NCBI RefSeq assembly: GCF_019175385.1
Contig: NC_083346.1
Coordinates: forward strand, 62,835,821-62,899,820
Direction: 5' to 3'
Length of the DNA: 64,000 bases
DNA from: Lycium barbarum
Lineage: Eukaryota; Streptophyta; Magnoliopsida; Solanales; Solanaceae
Numbering within the stretch: the first letter of the stretch is position 1; each line of letters starts with the position of its first letter. The translations under genes were made by a program, and so were the position numbers. A model generated the notes under the pieces. It ran no database searches, had not been told where the DNA came from, and was given only the letters and a program-made list of their open reading frames with translations. Shown here one piece after another: positions 45,248 to 58,164 of the stretch.

Positions 45248-47064
45248 TGTTACACCCCGGAAAATTTTCCGTTGATGTATAGCCAATAGACTAAAGAAGA
45301 GCATAAGTATACGGTATTTTAATAAGTAATGAATGACATTTTATGACCCTAATTAAGATTTCAAAGACGTTCAAGATAGGGGAAGAAAGTTTGCCAAGAG
45401 AAGGCAAGGCATACGATAGGTATCGAAAAGGAATTACGAGTAACGAGTTAACGAGGATTTAATAATGCTTTGGAGAAGAGTTATAACGCCCCTTAGATTG
45501 TTAATGAGGTGATAAACAAGTGATAAGAAGGTTCCATAAGGATTGAAGATCAAACGAGTCGACGAAAATGAACTTCGGGAAACTGGGATTATACGGCCAA
45601 ACATACTGGCCGTATAAAACATACGGATCGTATATTGGACCGTATAATCAGCCCATAATAGCACCCCTCTCTGGACCAAATCTACGGCCAGACATACGGT
45701 CAGTATAATTTATACGGACCGTATGTTAGTCCGTAGAAACTGGTTGGGACAGATTTGGTGTATTAATAAGGGACCAAGTTTCATTTTATTTCATTTTCCC
45801 TTTCACACCCCTTCTCTCTAAAACATCTCTCTACATTTCTCCCATAAGAATTCAAGAGATATTAGTGATCAACAACATCAAACTAAGTGAATCAAGTGTA
45901 AGAAACCCATCAATCTAAGTGAATCAAGTGTAAGAAACCCATTAAAGATCATCCAAGTCAAGAAATCTCATTGGAGATGAACTAGGGTTTTGGCTCAAGT
46001 GAAGTATTTCCACCCAAAGCTTGTTCCTACAACATCTAAGGTAAGTTTTATGGTATTTTAGTGTTACTTAAGGTATTTGAAAGTTAAAACACTTGGATTG
46101 TAGAATGATATAGAAAAATGGGTCATGAATGTGGGAGTAATATCATTGTGAGTAATAGCTTGAATTGAGTCATGATTATGGATATGTATATGACATGGAT
46201 ACGTATATGATATGGATATGTATATGATATAGATATGAGTATGAATACGAGCATGACACGAATTCGAATAAGAATATGTATATGAATACGATTATGGATA
46301 CGAAATGTAAATGAGTACTGGTATGAAGACGGATACGGATATGGATGTATGTACACAATCACACATTAGAAATTGAAAGTCCCTATGAAAGGCAAGTAAG
46401 TTCTTATGACGATGATACTACTATCTTCCATATTATGCTATCTTCTATGTTGCCTATTATGTTTCTATAATGATATTGATCATGCTTTACATACTCAGTA
46501 CATTCTTCGTACTGACGTCCTTTTGTTTGTGGACGCTGCGTCATGCCCGCAGGTGGCCAGGGAGAAAGACTTGATTCATAGCTACATTACTCAGGGACTA
46601 CATAGTGGATCTCCATTTCTTTCAGAGTTGAAACTTTTGGTACTTATTCTTTTGTGTACATATTTATAGGCATAGCGGGGTCCTGTCCCGCCTATATGAT
46701 ATGACATACTTATTCTTTTGTGTACATATTTATGGGCATAGCGGGGTCCTGTCCCGCCTATATGATATGACATACTCTCCGTAGAGGCTCGTAGACATGT
46801 GTATATAGTTAGGTGTGTTTGGCCTTGTCGGCCTATATTTTGGATATCATTTTGTTAGCCTCGTCGGCTTATGTACATTGATATAAGCATAGTTGCTAAT
46901 GATGATATAAATGTATTAGTTGTCCAATGGGAGTAGTATGATTGGTGGATAGAATGTATGATTTACTATGTGGTTCACCTAGATGTAAATGTAAAGGTAT
47001 GTTAGAGGTGCCTGGGTGGGCTAGCACCAGGTGCCCGTCACGGCCCTCCGGTTGGGTCATTACA
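45248..47064 (+). mobile_element. 3' LTR of B
   Basis: 1817 bp, TGTTACACCCCGG…GGGTCATTACA, against about 1713 bp for the 5' LTR. It carries an extra 66-bp tandem copy (46641-46706 and 46707-46772), an 8-bp insertion and a short duplicated leader segment near 45884-45945. The palindromic ATACGG cluster, hexamer tract and hairpin module are as in the 5' LTR. Confidence 0.93.
46641..46772. repeat. 66-bp tandem duplication in the 3' LTR of B
   Basis: Two nearly identical units from TACTTATTCTTTTG to ATATGATATGACA, each containing hairpin SL3. The 5' LTR has one unit. Confidence 0.9.
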
Positions 47065-47069
47065 AGTAT

Positions 47070-48556
47070 AAAGTATGGATGAATGAGATGTAAATGCAAT
47101 GCAAGGCCTGTTTCCACTTCCCGCTATACACACGTTCGAATGTTAACGAATCGTGACCCATGGGGGGCTCATGAGGCCCATATATCACCCCTCCGGTAAA
47201 TCCTTGGATCACGGTCTCATCATATCATATCTCAATAACCTGTCTCTTGGCCGACCGGACCCGTTTGTCAACGGAACACTCTAAAGCATCATTACTCGTC
47301 TGGAACAAGATCCTATCAGACTCACAATTATATACTCAAATCGTATGCATTAATACATATAAAGTATGAATATGGCATACATCAAGTCAAGAACGAGCAT
47401 ATAAACATGAAATCATTAACTTCTCAATATCATAAAGACTTTACCTTTTACTCCCTTATCATTTCAATAAGGATATATGAGTGATATGCACTCAAACAGG
47501 TAAGACAGGAAATAATAATAAGAGACATAAAGTACGGGCATCGGACCCTAATCACATATCCAGAGGATCGTACTATTCTATCAGCTAGTACCTAAAGCAT
47601 GGAATTCAGACCAACTATACAATTGAAATTGTGCAAATACCCATAACATGATGGCCGGTATCTGATACTGGTGCTCGTCACCTCACGAGTATCGGAACCC
47701 CCTTAATCACCCCATAACCCTCTTATTAGATTTATTTTAGCCAACCACACGTTTAAGAAATAGTGCAAGGTCTCAACTAACCCGGAATGCCGATTATCGA
47801 ATCACAACCCCCTCTTGCCAAGACGAACAATCTCTGAACGATCAAAGTCTAGTCAAATAGGAATCATACGTTGGAAATAAGAGTCTATTATCAAATAGGA
47901 ATCATACGTTGGAATACAAGTCTATTAACACCCATATTGCTACATGAATCCAAATCCCCAAATTAAGCCCTAAAATTAGGATTCCGAACCAAAGTAAATT
48001 AGACCTAGAATCATGATCTTCATACTCAATATAACTCATATACCAAAAATCATCCATAAATAATCACTAATTCATGCTTAATTACCAAAACCCCCAATTC
48101 TTAGGTTAGGTTCCAAAACCCTTCCATTTCCTCTTTAATCCAAATATTCTAAGCATGGGTTATGAACCTAAATCATGGGAATTATCAAAATACCAAGTTA
48201 GAGGACTTTCCCACTGGTTTTCTCCTTGAAATCTCTTCAATCTTCCAAAAAATTGCTCTCAAGATTTAATGTTTTGGAATGAATTGTCTAAAGATTGAAG
48301 ACACTAAAGTCACATTCTATTCAACAATTCGCACACCTGAGCACTTGAACTCGCACCAGTGGACACGCACCGATGGACAATTCCTCATCGAGGTAGAACC
48401 CCTCAAAATATCCTATATCCGCAGTGGCGGAGCTTCGCTCGCAGCTACATACTCGCTCCTATGACAATATCTTCGCAGGGGTGGACCAAGGTCAAACCCC
48501 CAGTCCTTTGCTCATGTGAGCTTCCTCTCGCAAAAGTGCATTCGCAGGGGCGGGAC
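47070..48556 (-). mobile_element. LTR H, middle part
   Basis: Non-coding LTR sequence between B and G. Around 48310-48550 it contains repeats of GCAGxGGCGGAGC / TTCGCAGGGGCGG type, corresponding to the palindromic or GC-rich block that precedes the start region in the other LTRs. Confidence 0.7.
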
Positions 48557-49786
48557 TGTTACACCTTTCATTTTGTCGCAGGAGGTCCTTGGCTTATGAG
48601 TGGTTTATACCCTTAGTATGGAGATTCACACCCATGTTTTTGAGGTATTAAGTGCTTTACCTCACGGGTACCAAAGTATGAATATATGTTCTTCGTAATA
48701 CGATAGGGTTAAAGCTAAACAAATTGAATCGTCGCAGCGGAATGGACTCAGGGAATTGGCAGAAAATGAGTCCCTTTTGACGGACCGTCGACGTGTCGAT
48801 GGTCGCATCAATGCACGCTGTCGACATGCCATCATCTCTAAATCTCTGATGGTTGATTAACGGTGCAAGTCGACGGACCGTCGACGACCCGTCAACCCGT
48901 ACGTCAAACCGCACCTTTGGAACTTTCTAGTTCCATCTATACATAGTTGATCCTCACATTTTATTTTCATTATTTTCACTTCCAAAATCTGAGAAAGGCC
49001 TAGAATATTCCTCTCAATAATTCCTAACATCATAGCGAAGATTTAGCAAGATCCGAGCCCCGTAAACCCGAGCTTGTAAGGGAAATTTGTTCCTAGGGTT
49101 TCTTTGAAGTTGAGGAGCTTGGGAATTGGAGTTAGAGCTTGATTCTTGGTATCCTAGTTCCTTCAAGGTATGTAGATTATTCTTTTTCTTGTGTTGGAAT
49201 TATTATCAAGAGGTTTAGTGGTTTTAAGTAAAGGGGAATTATAGTTATGAAAGTTGTAAGTTGAATAAGAGTAGAGTTGGACTTGAGGGTTATTTTGAGG
49301 GATGTGTTGGAGTAGAATTGATTATATTTTGATATGTAAGTATTGATATGGTTGTTGACATTTTAGGTAAATTGGAATATTGAGGAATTAGTGAGTTATG
49401 AAAGGGATGTTGTCCGGGCCTCGTTAAGTCCCCTTTTCACTTGAATTGGATGATAAGTATTATAAAGGGTCTAATTGTGGCCTATGTTATCTTGGTTGTA
49501 GACTTACGAGTTCAAGAAGTAGGTGTTGGATGAGTAGATACACTTCAAGGTATGTTAAGGCTATCCCTTTTATCCTTTTGGCATGATCCTTATTGTCTGA
49601 ACGAATAAGTAAGCGAGCGAGTGCCAAAGACTCTACTCTTAAATGGTACAGGATTCATTGTATCCTTGATTCCTTATATTGATGTTCATAACTTCTAGAG
49701 ATCTTTGTTATCTAGAGTGATCCTGAGTATGGCTTTCATGACTCTTTCGTGCATTATACCTATATATATGTATAGTTATTTTCTTA

Positions 49787-49965
49787 CACCGTGCCTACAT
49801 GGCCGGGCAGCACCACTATGGTGGGCGGCATATGGATAATGATAGTAACACCGTGCCTACATGGGCGGGCAGCACCACTATGGTGGGTGGCATATGGATA
49901 ATGATAGTAACACCATGCCTACATGGCTGGGCAGCACCATTGGTGGGCGGCGTATGATATCGTCC
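49787..49965. repeat. ~64-bp minisatellite in G 5' LTR
   Basis: Three units of ACACCGTGCCTACATGG…GGTGGGCGGCATATGGATAATGATAGTA. Confidence 0.85.
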
Positions 49966-50172
49966 CGGACACGGGATGCCCGGATGCGGGATTAGATTTG
50001 ATATAGATCTGGTTGTACGTTTCTCGGCACTATTATATGATTTTTAAAGAAGAGCATGCGTATCACATATTGCAAAAGTGTCTTTAGTCATACAGATGCA
50101 TTCAGATAGTCAGTTTGTTTATGAGTTTTCAGATTCCTTTCATGATTCTTATGTATATGTTCCTCTTATGCC

Positions 50173-50240
50173 TTACGTACTCAGTACATAGTCCGTGCTG
50201 ACTCCCCTATTGCTCGGGGGGCTGTGTTCATGCCCGCGGG
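50173..50240 (+). promoter_or_regulatory. Double-hairpin module in G 5' LTR
   Basis: SL1 is CAGTAC-ATAGTCC-GTGCTG with one wobble pair. It is followed by ACTCCCC instead of ACGTCC. SL2 is CTGTG-TTCATGCC-CGCGG with two wobble pairs. Confidence 0.55.
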
Positions 50241-50678
50241 TACAGGTAGACAGACAGGCGATCCAACTCAGTAGGATATTTACCCAGCAGTGGTCAGTGC
50301 ACTCCACTTGATCCGGAGCAACAGTCTATTTTGGTATGCTACTTTTGAGATATAGACATGTACATGGGTATGACGGGCCCTTATCCCGTTCTCTCTACAG
50401 CTTTTATGTGTAGATGACATGTGACGTAGCCTTGTCGGCTCCTACTCTTTTGTGTACAGATTATGTGGCAGCCTAGTCGGCTTGCATTGTTATCATCAGT
50501 AGATATATATGTACATATGCATAGTCTTTGATGTTATCCTTTCATGAGTCAACTTAGTCCAAGTTGAGTTACTTGTGGGCCCATAGTATGCAATGTTATC
50601 CAGATATGAGTATAGGGGTGTTTGTTCAATAGAGATCAGGCACTCGTCGCGGCTCATCGGCTTGGGTCGTGATAGAAG

Positions 50679-50835
50679 TGGTATCAGAGCAGTTCCGTCC
50701 TAGGGTTGTCTACAGACCGTGTCTAGTAGAGTCTTGTTCATGGGTGTGTCGTGCACCACACTTATAAATAGGAGGCTACAGGACATTAGGAAATTTCCAT
50801 TCTTTCTCTCTTAGATCGTGCGATAGATTTGTGTG
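50679..50835 (+). promoter_or_regulatory. Primer-binding site and leader of G
   Basis: TGGTATCAGAGCAG at 50679-50692 and the conserved leader with GTGTG-TCGTGCAC-CACAC and CGTGCGATAGA. Confidence 0.88.
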
Positions 50836-50875
50836 TTAAGAGTTCGCTTCCTAATAGTTTGTTCTGATTTCAGTG

Positions 50876-52350
50876 ATGCCTTGCAAGAAAGCTACTGCAG
50901 CCCAGAAAGGCAAGGGAGTGGCTGGTGAGGTCACCAGCCGTGCTCAGCTGGTTACTAGGGCTCGGGGCGAATCCCAGAGTGAGAGCCCCTTCTAGACTTC
51001 GCATACACCACCTCCAGCACCTACCCCAGTTCCCCCAGTCCTTCAGCTCGATGCACCGGCCAGGATATGTGGGACGCTATACAGCTATTGACCCTATTGG
51101 TAGCCGTTTAGGCGCAGCATCAGGGAATTGGTGTTAATTAGGGAGACTGAGCTGGTAGTGCGAGGGTTAAGACTTTCCTTGGATTAGATCCTCTAGAGTT
51201 TTCTGTGTTGAAGAAAAATATGGATCCTTAGGACTTTATTGATAATATGCAGCGAACTTTGAGGGTTGTGCATGCCGATGAGGTCGAGTCAGTGGAGCTG
51301 GCCTCTTATAGGCTCCGTGATATTGCAGTGCAGTGGTATCAGGCATGGGAGCTGTCTAGGGGAGAGAATGCTCCTCCAGCAGTTTGGCAAGAGTTTTCAG
51401 ATGCTTTTATTCATCATTATTTACCATCGGAAGTCAGACGGGCCCGAGTAGATAGGTTTTTGCGTATTAAGCAGGGCAATATGAGTGTTCAGGAGTATTG
51501 TGTACACTTTGATTCCTTGGCTAGATATGACCCAGCGATGGTGGCTGAGATGGAGGACAGAGTTCATCGCTTCGTGGCGGGTCTAGGGCCACATTTGATT
51601 AATGAGTGCATGACAGTCGCGTTAGATATTTCCCGTATACAAGCATATACCCAGAATCTAGAAGATCGTAAGTGTCAGCGGGGAATACAGTGTGATGGTG
51701 ACCGAGGCCATGGTAAGAGGGCTAGGTCTTTAGATATTGCTGGTAAGTTCAGAGAAAGACGGAGACAACAACATTCTCGGTATCCATTTCATTCAGTAGG
51801 GAGTGCACCTCCGCAGTTTCCAGGCCCTAGATTTGATCGGTCTTCTTGTTCTGGAGTGGGCTAGAGTTCCAGAGCATTAGGTTTTCAGCATTGACCCGAG
51901 TCAGGCCAGATGAGGCCACCTGTACCGCGGTGTGCCCAGTGCGGTAGATTACATTCCGGGCAGTGTCAATTTGGATCATATGCTTGTTATGCTTGTGGCC
52001 AGCCAGGCCACGTGATGAGAGAGTGTCCGTCACGGGGTGGTGTAGGCATTGTTCAGCCACCGGGTCCGTAGCTGGTCTTCTTCTTCAGTATGCCCTTCTG
52101 GGCAAGTTCCTCAGACATCAGTGGGGCGTGGTAGAGGAAGGAGTAGAGCCTCTAGCTCAAGTGGGCCTCAGCACCATGTTTATGCATTAGCTGGTAGACA
52201 GGATTGTGAGTCGTCTCCTGTTGTGGTTACATGTATATTATCAGTTTCTTCCCATGACGTATACGTACTGATTGGTCCAGGTTCCGTTTTATCATATGTT
52301 ACACCTTTTGTTGCTGGTAAGTTTGGGATAGATCCTGAATAGATTAATCC
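50876..52350 (+). pseudogene. G gag and protease
   Basis: ATG at 50876 (MPCKKATAAQKGK), then stops from about 50996 in the linker. The capsid core is open at 51247-51864 (ESVELASYRLRDIAVQWYQ, PSEVRRARVDRFLRIKQ), with a small deletion before DISRIQAY. A zinc knuckle, CYACGQPGHVMREC, lies at about 51985-52026 after a stop and frame change. The protease motif reads LIGPGS, which replaces the catalytic Asp found in LIDPGST of C. Confidence 0.85.
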
Positions 52351-52357
52351 GTTTGAG

Positions 52358-53158
52358 GTGTCTATGCCAGTTGGTGACCCGGTTATAGCTATGCGGGTAT
52401 ATCGAGGCTGTGTAGTGGTAGTTTATAACCACCATACCTTAGCAGATTTGATTGAGTTAGACATGACTGATTTTGATGTTATTATGGGCATTGATTGGTT
52501 GGCCTCTTGTTATGCTAATGTTGATTGTAGAACAAAGATAGTTCGATTCCAATTTCGCGACGAGCCAGTCCTAGAGTGGAAGGGAAATGCTGCTTCGCCG
52601 GGGGGTAGGTTTATTTCCTACCTTAAGGCAAGGAAAATGATCAGAAAAGGGTATATTTATCAGCTAGTTCGAGTTCAGGATGTGCAAGCAGATTCACCGA
52701 CCCTTCAGTCTGTCCCTGTGGTCAATGAGTTTCCAAAGGTATTTCCAGATAAGCTCCCAGGCATTCCGCCAGAATAGGAAATTGATTTTACTATCGATCT
52801 ATTGCCAGATACTCAGCCAATATCTATTCCTCCTTATAGTGTGGCACCTGCGGAGTTGAAAGAATTGAAGGAGCAATTGCGGGATTTACTCGAGAAAGGC
52901 TTTATTAGTCCTAGCTCATCACCGTGGGGAGCGCCAGTATTATTTGTAAGAAAGAAGGATGGTTCCTTGTGAATGTGTATTGATTATCGACAATTGAAAA
53001 AAGTGACTGTAAAGAATAAGCATCCGCTCCCGAGGATTGATGATTTATTTGATAAGTTGCAAGGCGCCAAATATTTCTGGAAGATAGATTTGAGGTTGGG
53101 ATATCATCATGTTAGGGTAAAGGAGGAAGATATTCCGAAGACGGCATTCAGGACTAGA
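52358..53158 (+). pseudogene. G pol: protease-RT linker and first part of RT
   Basis: [20 protein letters not shown], then NEFPKVFPDKLPGIPPE with a TAG at 52775-52777, [19 protein letters not shown] with a TGA at 52969-52971, [12 protein letters not shown] and [21 protein letters not shown]. It is interrupted at AFRTR by solo LTR J. Confidence 0.88.
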
Positions 53159-55049
53159 TGTTACACCCCAGAAAATTTCGTGTTACTAAGGCTGCAGACG
53201 GCTTAATGTGAGCTCAAGGAGGAGAAAATATTACAAGTATAAAGGATGAAATTCTATTGTATTAGCATGAGGATAGCATGAGTATGATATTTGGAATTTG
53301 CACAATACGATTGGAATGATACGTTAAAAGATATATAGCCCTCGTAATCGTAAGCTGAGGTGGGGTCCACATGTTGAGATTTTATAAAGGACATATGACA
53401 ATTTATATGGATAATATATGTGAATTTAAACATAACTCAAGAAGGACCCTTGAGCCAAATCAAAGTGGAAGCCCTCCAAAAAGATGTTTTTAAGTTACGT
53501 TTCGGGTGATCTTACTTCGGGAGGCCGTAAGCCCATCATTATTTGGGAATTTGGGAAAAATCCTAAAATGAAAGTTGTAGATAATTGAAATACCTTTCCA
53601 ACCATAGGTCGGGCCTGCATGTGACATAGGGATAAAAGGTTATGGATGTTTTAAGGCAAAAAGGTCAAGCTGGGCAGTGGGCTCGGCCCAACCCGATTCA
53701 AAGTCGGGTCAGGCCCACTTCCCTTGCTATTTAAGGGAAATTTTCAGCCTTATCTGCCTCATTTTTATTCCAAAGGTCCATAATATTTTAGATAGAGAGA
53801 GAGGAGAGTTAGAGAGAGAAAGTGGAGAATCGAGCAAGTTCGAGGCCCGTGAAGGATAAAGTGTAGTACAAGTTGTTGTCGTCGTTTTAAGCTAAAAGTT
53901 GAACTTGGGGGATGTTGGTTTCGTGGTGTCTACTCATATAAGGTATGTTTAAGATGTTCTTACCATGATCATTGATAGATTTGACGGGTTAGAATAGAGA
54001 AAATGACGTTGAAAGTTCGGTTATAATTTTTGGATATCAAATGACTTGGGGGACTGTTTTGGTATGATTAAATGGATAGAAATAACTGGATATTGATATA
54101 TAATGATTGTTGATATTTTTGTTGATGTTTATGATAAGTTGCTGTTCTTGAATTTGGGAGAATAAAATGTATGAAGATATCGTATACAAAGCGTGTACCG
54201 GGCCGTTTTGGTGTATTTCCTTGGGAGTTGATACTTTGAGTTTAAAAAGGTTTATATGAGATGGTTCTTGTTGTTGTTAATTTAGCTGAATTGGATTCTT
54301 GGGGTTGTCGAGTTTATAAAGGAAATGCTGTCGAAATTCCTTTAGAAATAAAGATAAGTTTAAGGGATTGATTATAAGGATATATATTGGATTGATTGTT
54401 GGTAAATTGGTATTGTTGATAGATTAGCATGACCCGAAGATGGGCTGTGGTTAGCTGGAAAGCGGAAAAGGTATGTAAGGCAAACCTTTCTTCCTTTGGC
54501 ATGATTCTCGCTGTTATTCATTCTATATGTACTCCATATGATTCCATTCTTAGACGAGTAAGGTCTAAATGTTTCTTGTGATGGCTTATTGATATTGTAC
54601 TCCTATTCTGTTCAAAAGGGAACACCCATAAGGTGCTAAGTTGAGTTGTGTATATGGTTTTACTAATGATTTAGAGGAAATGAGTTTTATACTAAAGGAA
54701 ACATAAAGTTTGATTTTCAAAACCACTCTGAAAGGGGTGCGAGATTTTACTACTTCATTTCATTTACGATTTCTGTTTACATTCCATAGTATCATCCCTT
54801 TATATTGATATGATCATTTATTATTTGGGTAGGGCAATAAGATGAAATTGATTAGAATATAAGTAGTAAGAATTTCATAACAATTCTACCCTTAAACCTG
54901 GAAGTATGTCCTCCTAAGTCTAGTGAGATACAAATTTGATAACTTCTTATGAAAGACTAAGGCTAATAACTGGATTGTGATGACTTGTTTAGTGACTTAT
55001 GATATGAATTGAAATTGATATTTGTGGATTGAGTTTGTGTTGATATGAT

Positions 55050-55215
55050 GGAGATATTAAGCCGGAAGCGGCTGCCCGAAGGGCCATCATTATTAAGCCG
55101 GAAGCGGCTGCCCTAAGGGGCCATCATTATTATACCGGAAGCGGCCGTCCGAAAGGACTATTGTGATACTAGCCAGAAGCGGCTGTCCGAAGGGACCATT
55201 CAGTTAACATGTCGG
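55050..55215. repeat. ~36-bp minisatellite in LTR J
   Basis: About five units of AGCCGGAAGCGGCTGCCCGAAGGG followed by CCATCATTATT, degenerating to the right. Confidence 0.85.
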
Positions 55216-55370
55216 AAGCGGCATGTGTGTTGGATTGCATTATTTACTTAAAGATTGTTTTTAGACTTTGTGTGCTCATTTATGTTTTTTTTTAGCGAAG
55301 GCTGCAAGCATTAAGTTAGATTGTGATTTCTTCTCTCCTAAGTCAAATTATGATTATGACTTGTTACCAC

Positions 55371-55438
55371 CTTACATACTCAGTACATTGTCCGTACTGA
55401 CGTCCTTTTGCCTGGGGACGCTGCGTTCATGCCCGCAG
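55371..55438 (+). promoter_or_regulatory. Double-hairpin module in LTR J
   Basis: SL1 is CAGTAC-ATTGTCC-GTACTG, followed by ACGTCC. SL2 is CTGCG-TTCATGCC-CGCAG. Confidence 0.65.
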
Positions 55439-55560
55439 CCCCAGATTGTTTGGCAGGTTAAGTGTATAGCTAGGATGCTTGGACGTCAGCTGGATTGGAA
55501 AGTTCCACCTCATTCTGGAGCTGTGTTGAGTCATGTATCGATATGTATGATTATGGGTAT

Positions 55561-55579
55561 GTCAGGGCCCTGTCCTGAC
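55561..55579 (+). promoter_or_regulatory. Hairpin SL3 in LTR J
   Basis: GTCAGG-GCCCTGT-CCTGAC, a perfect 6-bp stem. It differs on both arms from GACGGG/CCCGTC in D and G-type LTRs, so pairing is preserved. Confidence 0.65.
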
Positions 55580-55904
55580 TCATAATGTTCAGTTTACTTC
55601 TTAGAGACTTCTGCAGACAGTGTCTTGTGGTATATTTGTTGAGATGTCGACAAAGTGATGTCAGTTGAGTCATTTGTGGATTTTAAAAGAGTATGTATTT
55701 TAGATGATTTCAATTGGTTTAAAGTACTTATTTGATTGAAAGTTTTTATAATCGTTATAAAGATAATGATTTCTATTTGGAAAAGTTTTATATTCTTAAA
55801 AGTTTTTGAAATGATAGGATTTGATAAAGCGAATGTCTAAAGGTTCGCTCGACTCTGATGAGAGTCGGGTGCCCGTCATGCCCTACCACTATTAGGGTGT
55901 GACA

Positions 55905-57982
55905 CTAGATATGGACATTATGAGTTCCGTGTCATGTCATTTGAGTTCACTAATGCTTCAGCTGTATTCATGGACTTGATGAATCGTGTATTCAGACCCT
56001 TCCTGGATTTGTTCGTGACCGTGTTTATAGATGATATTCTGGTTTATTCACCGACAGAGACTGACCATGCAGATCATCTACATGCAGTGCTTGGAATTCT
56101 TCGAGATAGAGAATTATATGCGAAGTTTTCCAAGTGTGAATTCTAGTTGAACTCTGTGGCTTTTCTTGGTCACATTATTTCAGATGAAGGCATTAGAGTG
56201 GATACTCAAAAGATTGAAGCTGTGAAGAATTGGCCAAGGCCCATGACACCAATGGAGATAGGTAGCTTCTTGGGCCTATCTGGATATTATAAAAGGCTTG
56301 TGGAAGGATTTTCTTCTCTTTCAGCCCCATTGACCAAGTTGACCCAGAAGTCAGCTAAGTTCTAGTGGACGGATGTATGCGAGTGGAGTTTCTAGATATT
56401 GAATGAGAAGTTGACCTCAACACCCGTCTTGACTCTTCCAGAAGGAACAGAGGGCTATGTGATTTATTGCGATGCTTCATATATTGGTTTGGGCTGTGTA
56501 TTAATGCAACATACCAAGGTTGTTGCTTATGCTTCTAGACAGCTGAAGCAGCACAAGAAGAATTATCAAACTCATGATCTAGAGTTAGCTGCGGTAATTC
56601 ATGCCCTGAAATTATGAGGAATTATCTATACGGTGTCCATGTTGATATCTACACCGATCATAAGAGCCTCCAGTATATTTTTAAGCAGAAGGACTTGAAT
56701 TTACGTCAAAGGCGATGGCTAGAATTGCTAAAAGATTACGACGTGGATATTCTGTACCATCCTGGGAAGGCTAATATAGTGGCTGATGCTCTTAGTCGTA
56801 AATCTATGGGTAGCTTATCATATGTATAGCCAGAGAAGAGGGAGATAGTCCGCGAAGTTCGTCAACTAGGCAGCCTTGGAGTTTGGCTGTTAGATTCAGG
56901 TGATGCAAGAATTACGATCCAGGATACAGCGATGTCATTTTTAGTAGCGGAGATAAAGGAACGTCAGTACGAAGATCCTTTTCTAGCCTATTACCGAGAT
57001 ACGACTCCTCAGAAAGAAAAGACACCCTTTGTGACTATGGGAGATGGAGTACTCAGGTATTGAAGTAGATTATGTGTTCCCAATATTGCAGGACTTCGTC
57101 AGCAGGTTATGGGAGAAGCTCATTATTCTCGGTATTCTATCCACACTGGCACAACAAAGATGTATCATGATTTCAAGGAAGTTTATTGGTGGGATGGAAT
57201 GAAAAGAGACATAGCAGAATTTGTCGCTCAGTGTCCGAATTGCCAACAAGTCAAGATAGAGCACCAGAAGCTCGGACGTTTATTGCAAGCTAGGGAGATT
57301 CCAACATGGAAATGGGAGGTAATCAATATGGATTTTATTACAGGTTTGCCCCGTACTCTGCGAAAGTATGATTCGATATGGGCCATAGTTGATAGGCTTA
57401 CAAAGTCAGCCCACTTTCAGCCTGTCAGATCTACTTATTCAGCTGAAGATTATCCGAAGCTTTATCTTAAGGAGATTGTACGACTTTATGGTATTCCTAC
57501 AGCTATCGTTTCAGATAGAGGGCGCAGTTCACAACTAATTTCTGGAAGTCTTTTCAGAATGGATTGGGGACTCAGGTGAGTCTTAGTACTGCATTTCATC
57601 CGCAGACAAATAGACAGGCGGAGCGTACTATACAAACACTTGAGCACATGCTAAGAGCTTGCATGATTAACTTCTGAGGAAGTTATGATGATCATTTTCC
57701 TATCATTGAATTTGCATATAATAACAGTTACCATTCTAGTATTTTCAGATGGCTCCTTATGAAGCTATATATGGGCGAAGATGTAGATCACCTATAGGAT
57801 GGTTCAATGTTGGGGAAAATCAGTTAGCAGCCCCAGACTTAATACAGCGAGCAGTTAACAAGGTGAAAGTAATTTAAGAGAGGTTACTAATGGCACAGAG
57901 TCGACAAAAGTCCTATGCAGATAACCGGCGGCACACGTTAGAGTTCGAGGTAGGGGATTGGGTCTTCCTGAATATCTCACCT
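55905..57982 (+). pseudogene. G pol: rest of RT, RNase H and integrase
   Basis: RT palm with [10 protein letters not shown] (both Asp kept), then RNase H ([40 protein letters not shown]). The integrase zinc finger (HYSRYSIHTGTTKMYH…CPNC) and core follow, with INMDFI, VSDRG and QAERTIQTLE. Lesions: stops at 56144, 56363, 56393, 56827, 57061, 57676 and about 57877; frameshifts near 56614, 57528 and 57745. The frame ends in DWVFLNIS, where LTR sequence is joined, so the chromodomain end is deleted. Confidence 0.88.
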
Positions 57983-58160
57983 CTATGTATATGTACAGTT
58001 TGTACAGAGTTTATGATGTTATCCTTTCATGAGGCAATAAGAGATCAGTTTATACCATTTATGGGCCCTTAATGTTCAGTATGGTTCAAATATGTGTTTA
58101 GGGGTGTTTGGTCGCTAGAGGTCAGACACTCGCCACGACTCATCAGTTTGGGTCGTGATA
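57983..58160 (+). mobile_element. LTR 3'-end fragment inside G
   Basis: The final ~178 bp of a G-type LTR (GATGTTATCCTTTCATGAG…GGGTCGTGATA) joined directly to pol. Confidence 0.85.
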
Positions 58161-58164
58161 GAAG

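Larger units (their letters stand above)
13268..47064 (+). mobile_element. Element B: chromovirus-type Ty3/gypsy retrotransposon with three nested insertions
   Basis: It has two LTRs of one family (13268-25320 split by C; 45248-47064), a PBS at 25325, gag, protease, RT, RNase H, integrase and a chromodomain-like end, a polypurine tract (45232-45247) and perfect AGTAT target duplications. Pol order (PR-RT-RH-IN), the initiator-tRNA-Met PBS and the C-terminal WRNN…EMTWE region point to a Tekay/Del-type chromovirus. The first ~220 bp of the two LTRs differ at about 14 sites by hand count, plus an 8-bp indel. Its own length without nested DNA is about 8.7 kb. It is inactive: stops, frameshifts, altered RT, protease and integrase motifs. 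Confidence 0.93.
48557..50674 (+). mobile_element. 5' LTR of G
   Basis: TGTTACACCTTTC…GGGTCGTGATA (terminal CA changed to TA). It contains GACGGACCGTCGAC palindromes (48778-48900), a minisatellite of about 64 bp (49787-49965, three units with CACCGTGCCTACATGGCCGGGCAG), the double hairpin (50173-50240) and SL3 (50373-50389). Confidence 0.9.
53159..55904 (+). mobile_element. Solo LTR J in the RT gene of G
   Basis: 2746 bp, TGTTACACCCCAG…AGGGTGTGACA, with perfect CTAGA target duplications at 53154-53158 and 55905-55909. It resembles LTR E2 near its start (CTCAAGAAGGACCCTTGxGCC, then AAATCAAAGTGGAAG). It contains the inverted repeat ACCCGA-TTCAAAG-TCGGGT (about 53692) before a CTATTTAAGGGA box, a ~36-bp GCCGGAAGCGGCTG minisatellite (55050-55215), the double hairpin (55371-55438) and SL3 (55561-55579). 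Confidence 0.93.

Noticed and set aside
48279..48914. ORFs around the H/G boundary
   Set aside because: They cross or lie in LTR sequence of H and G and have no domain similarity.
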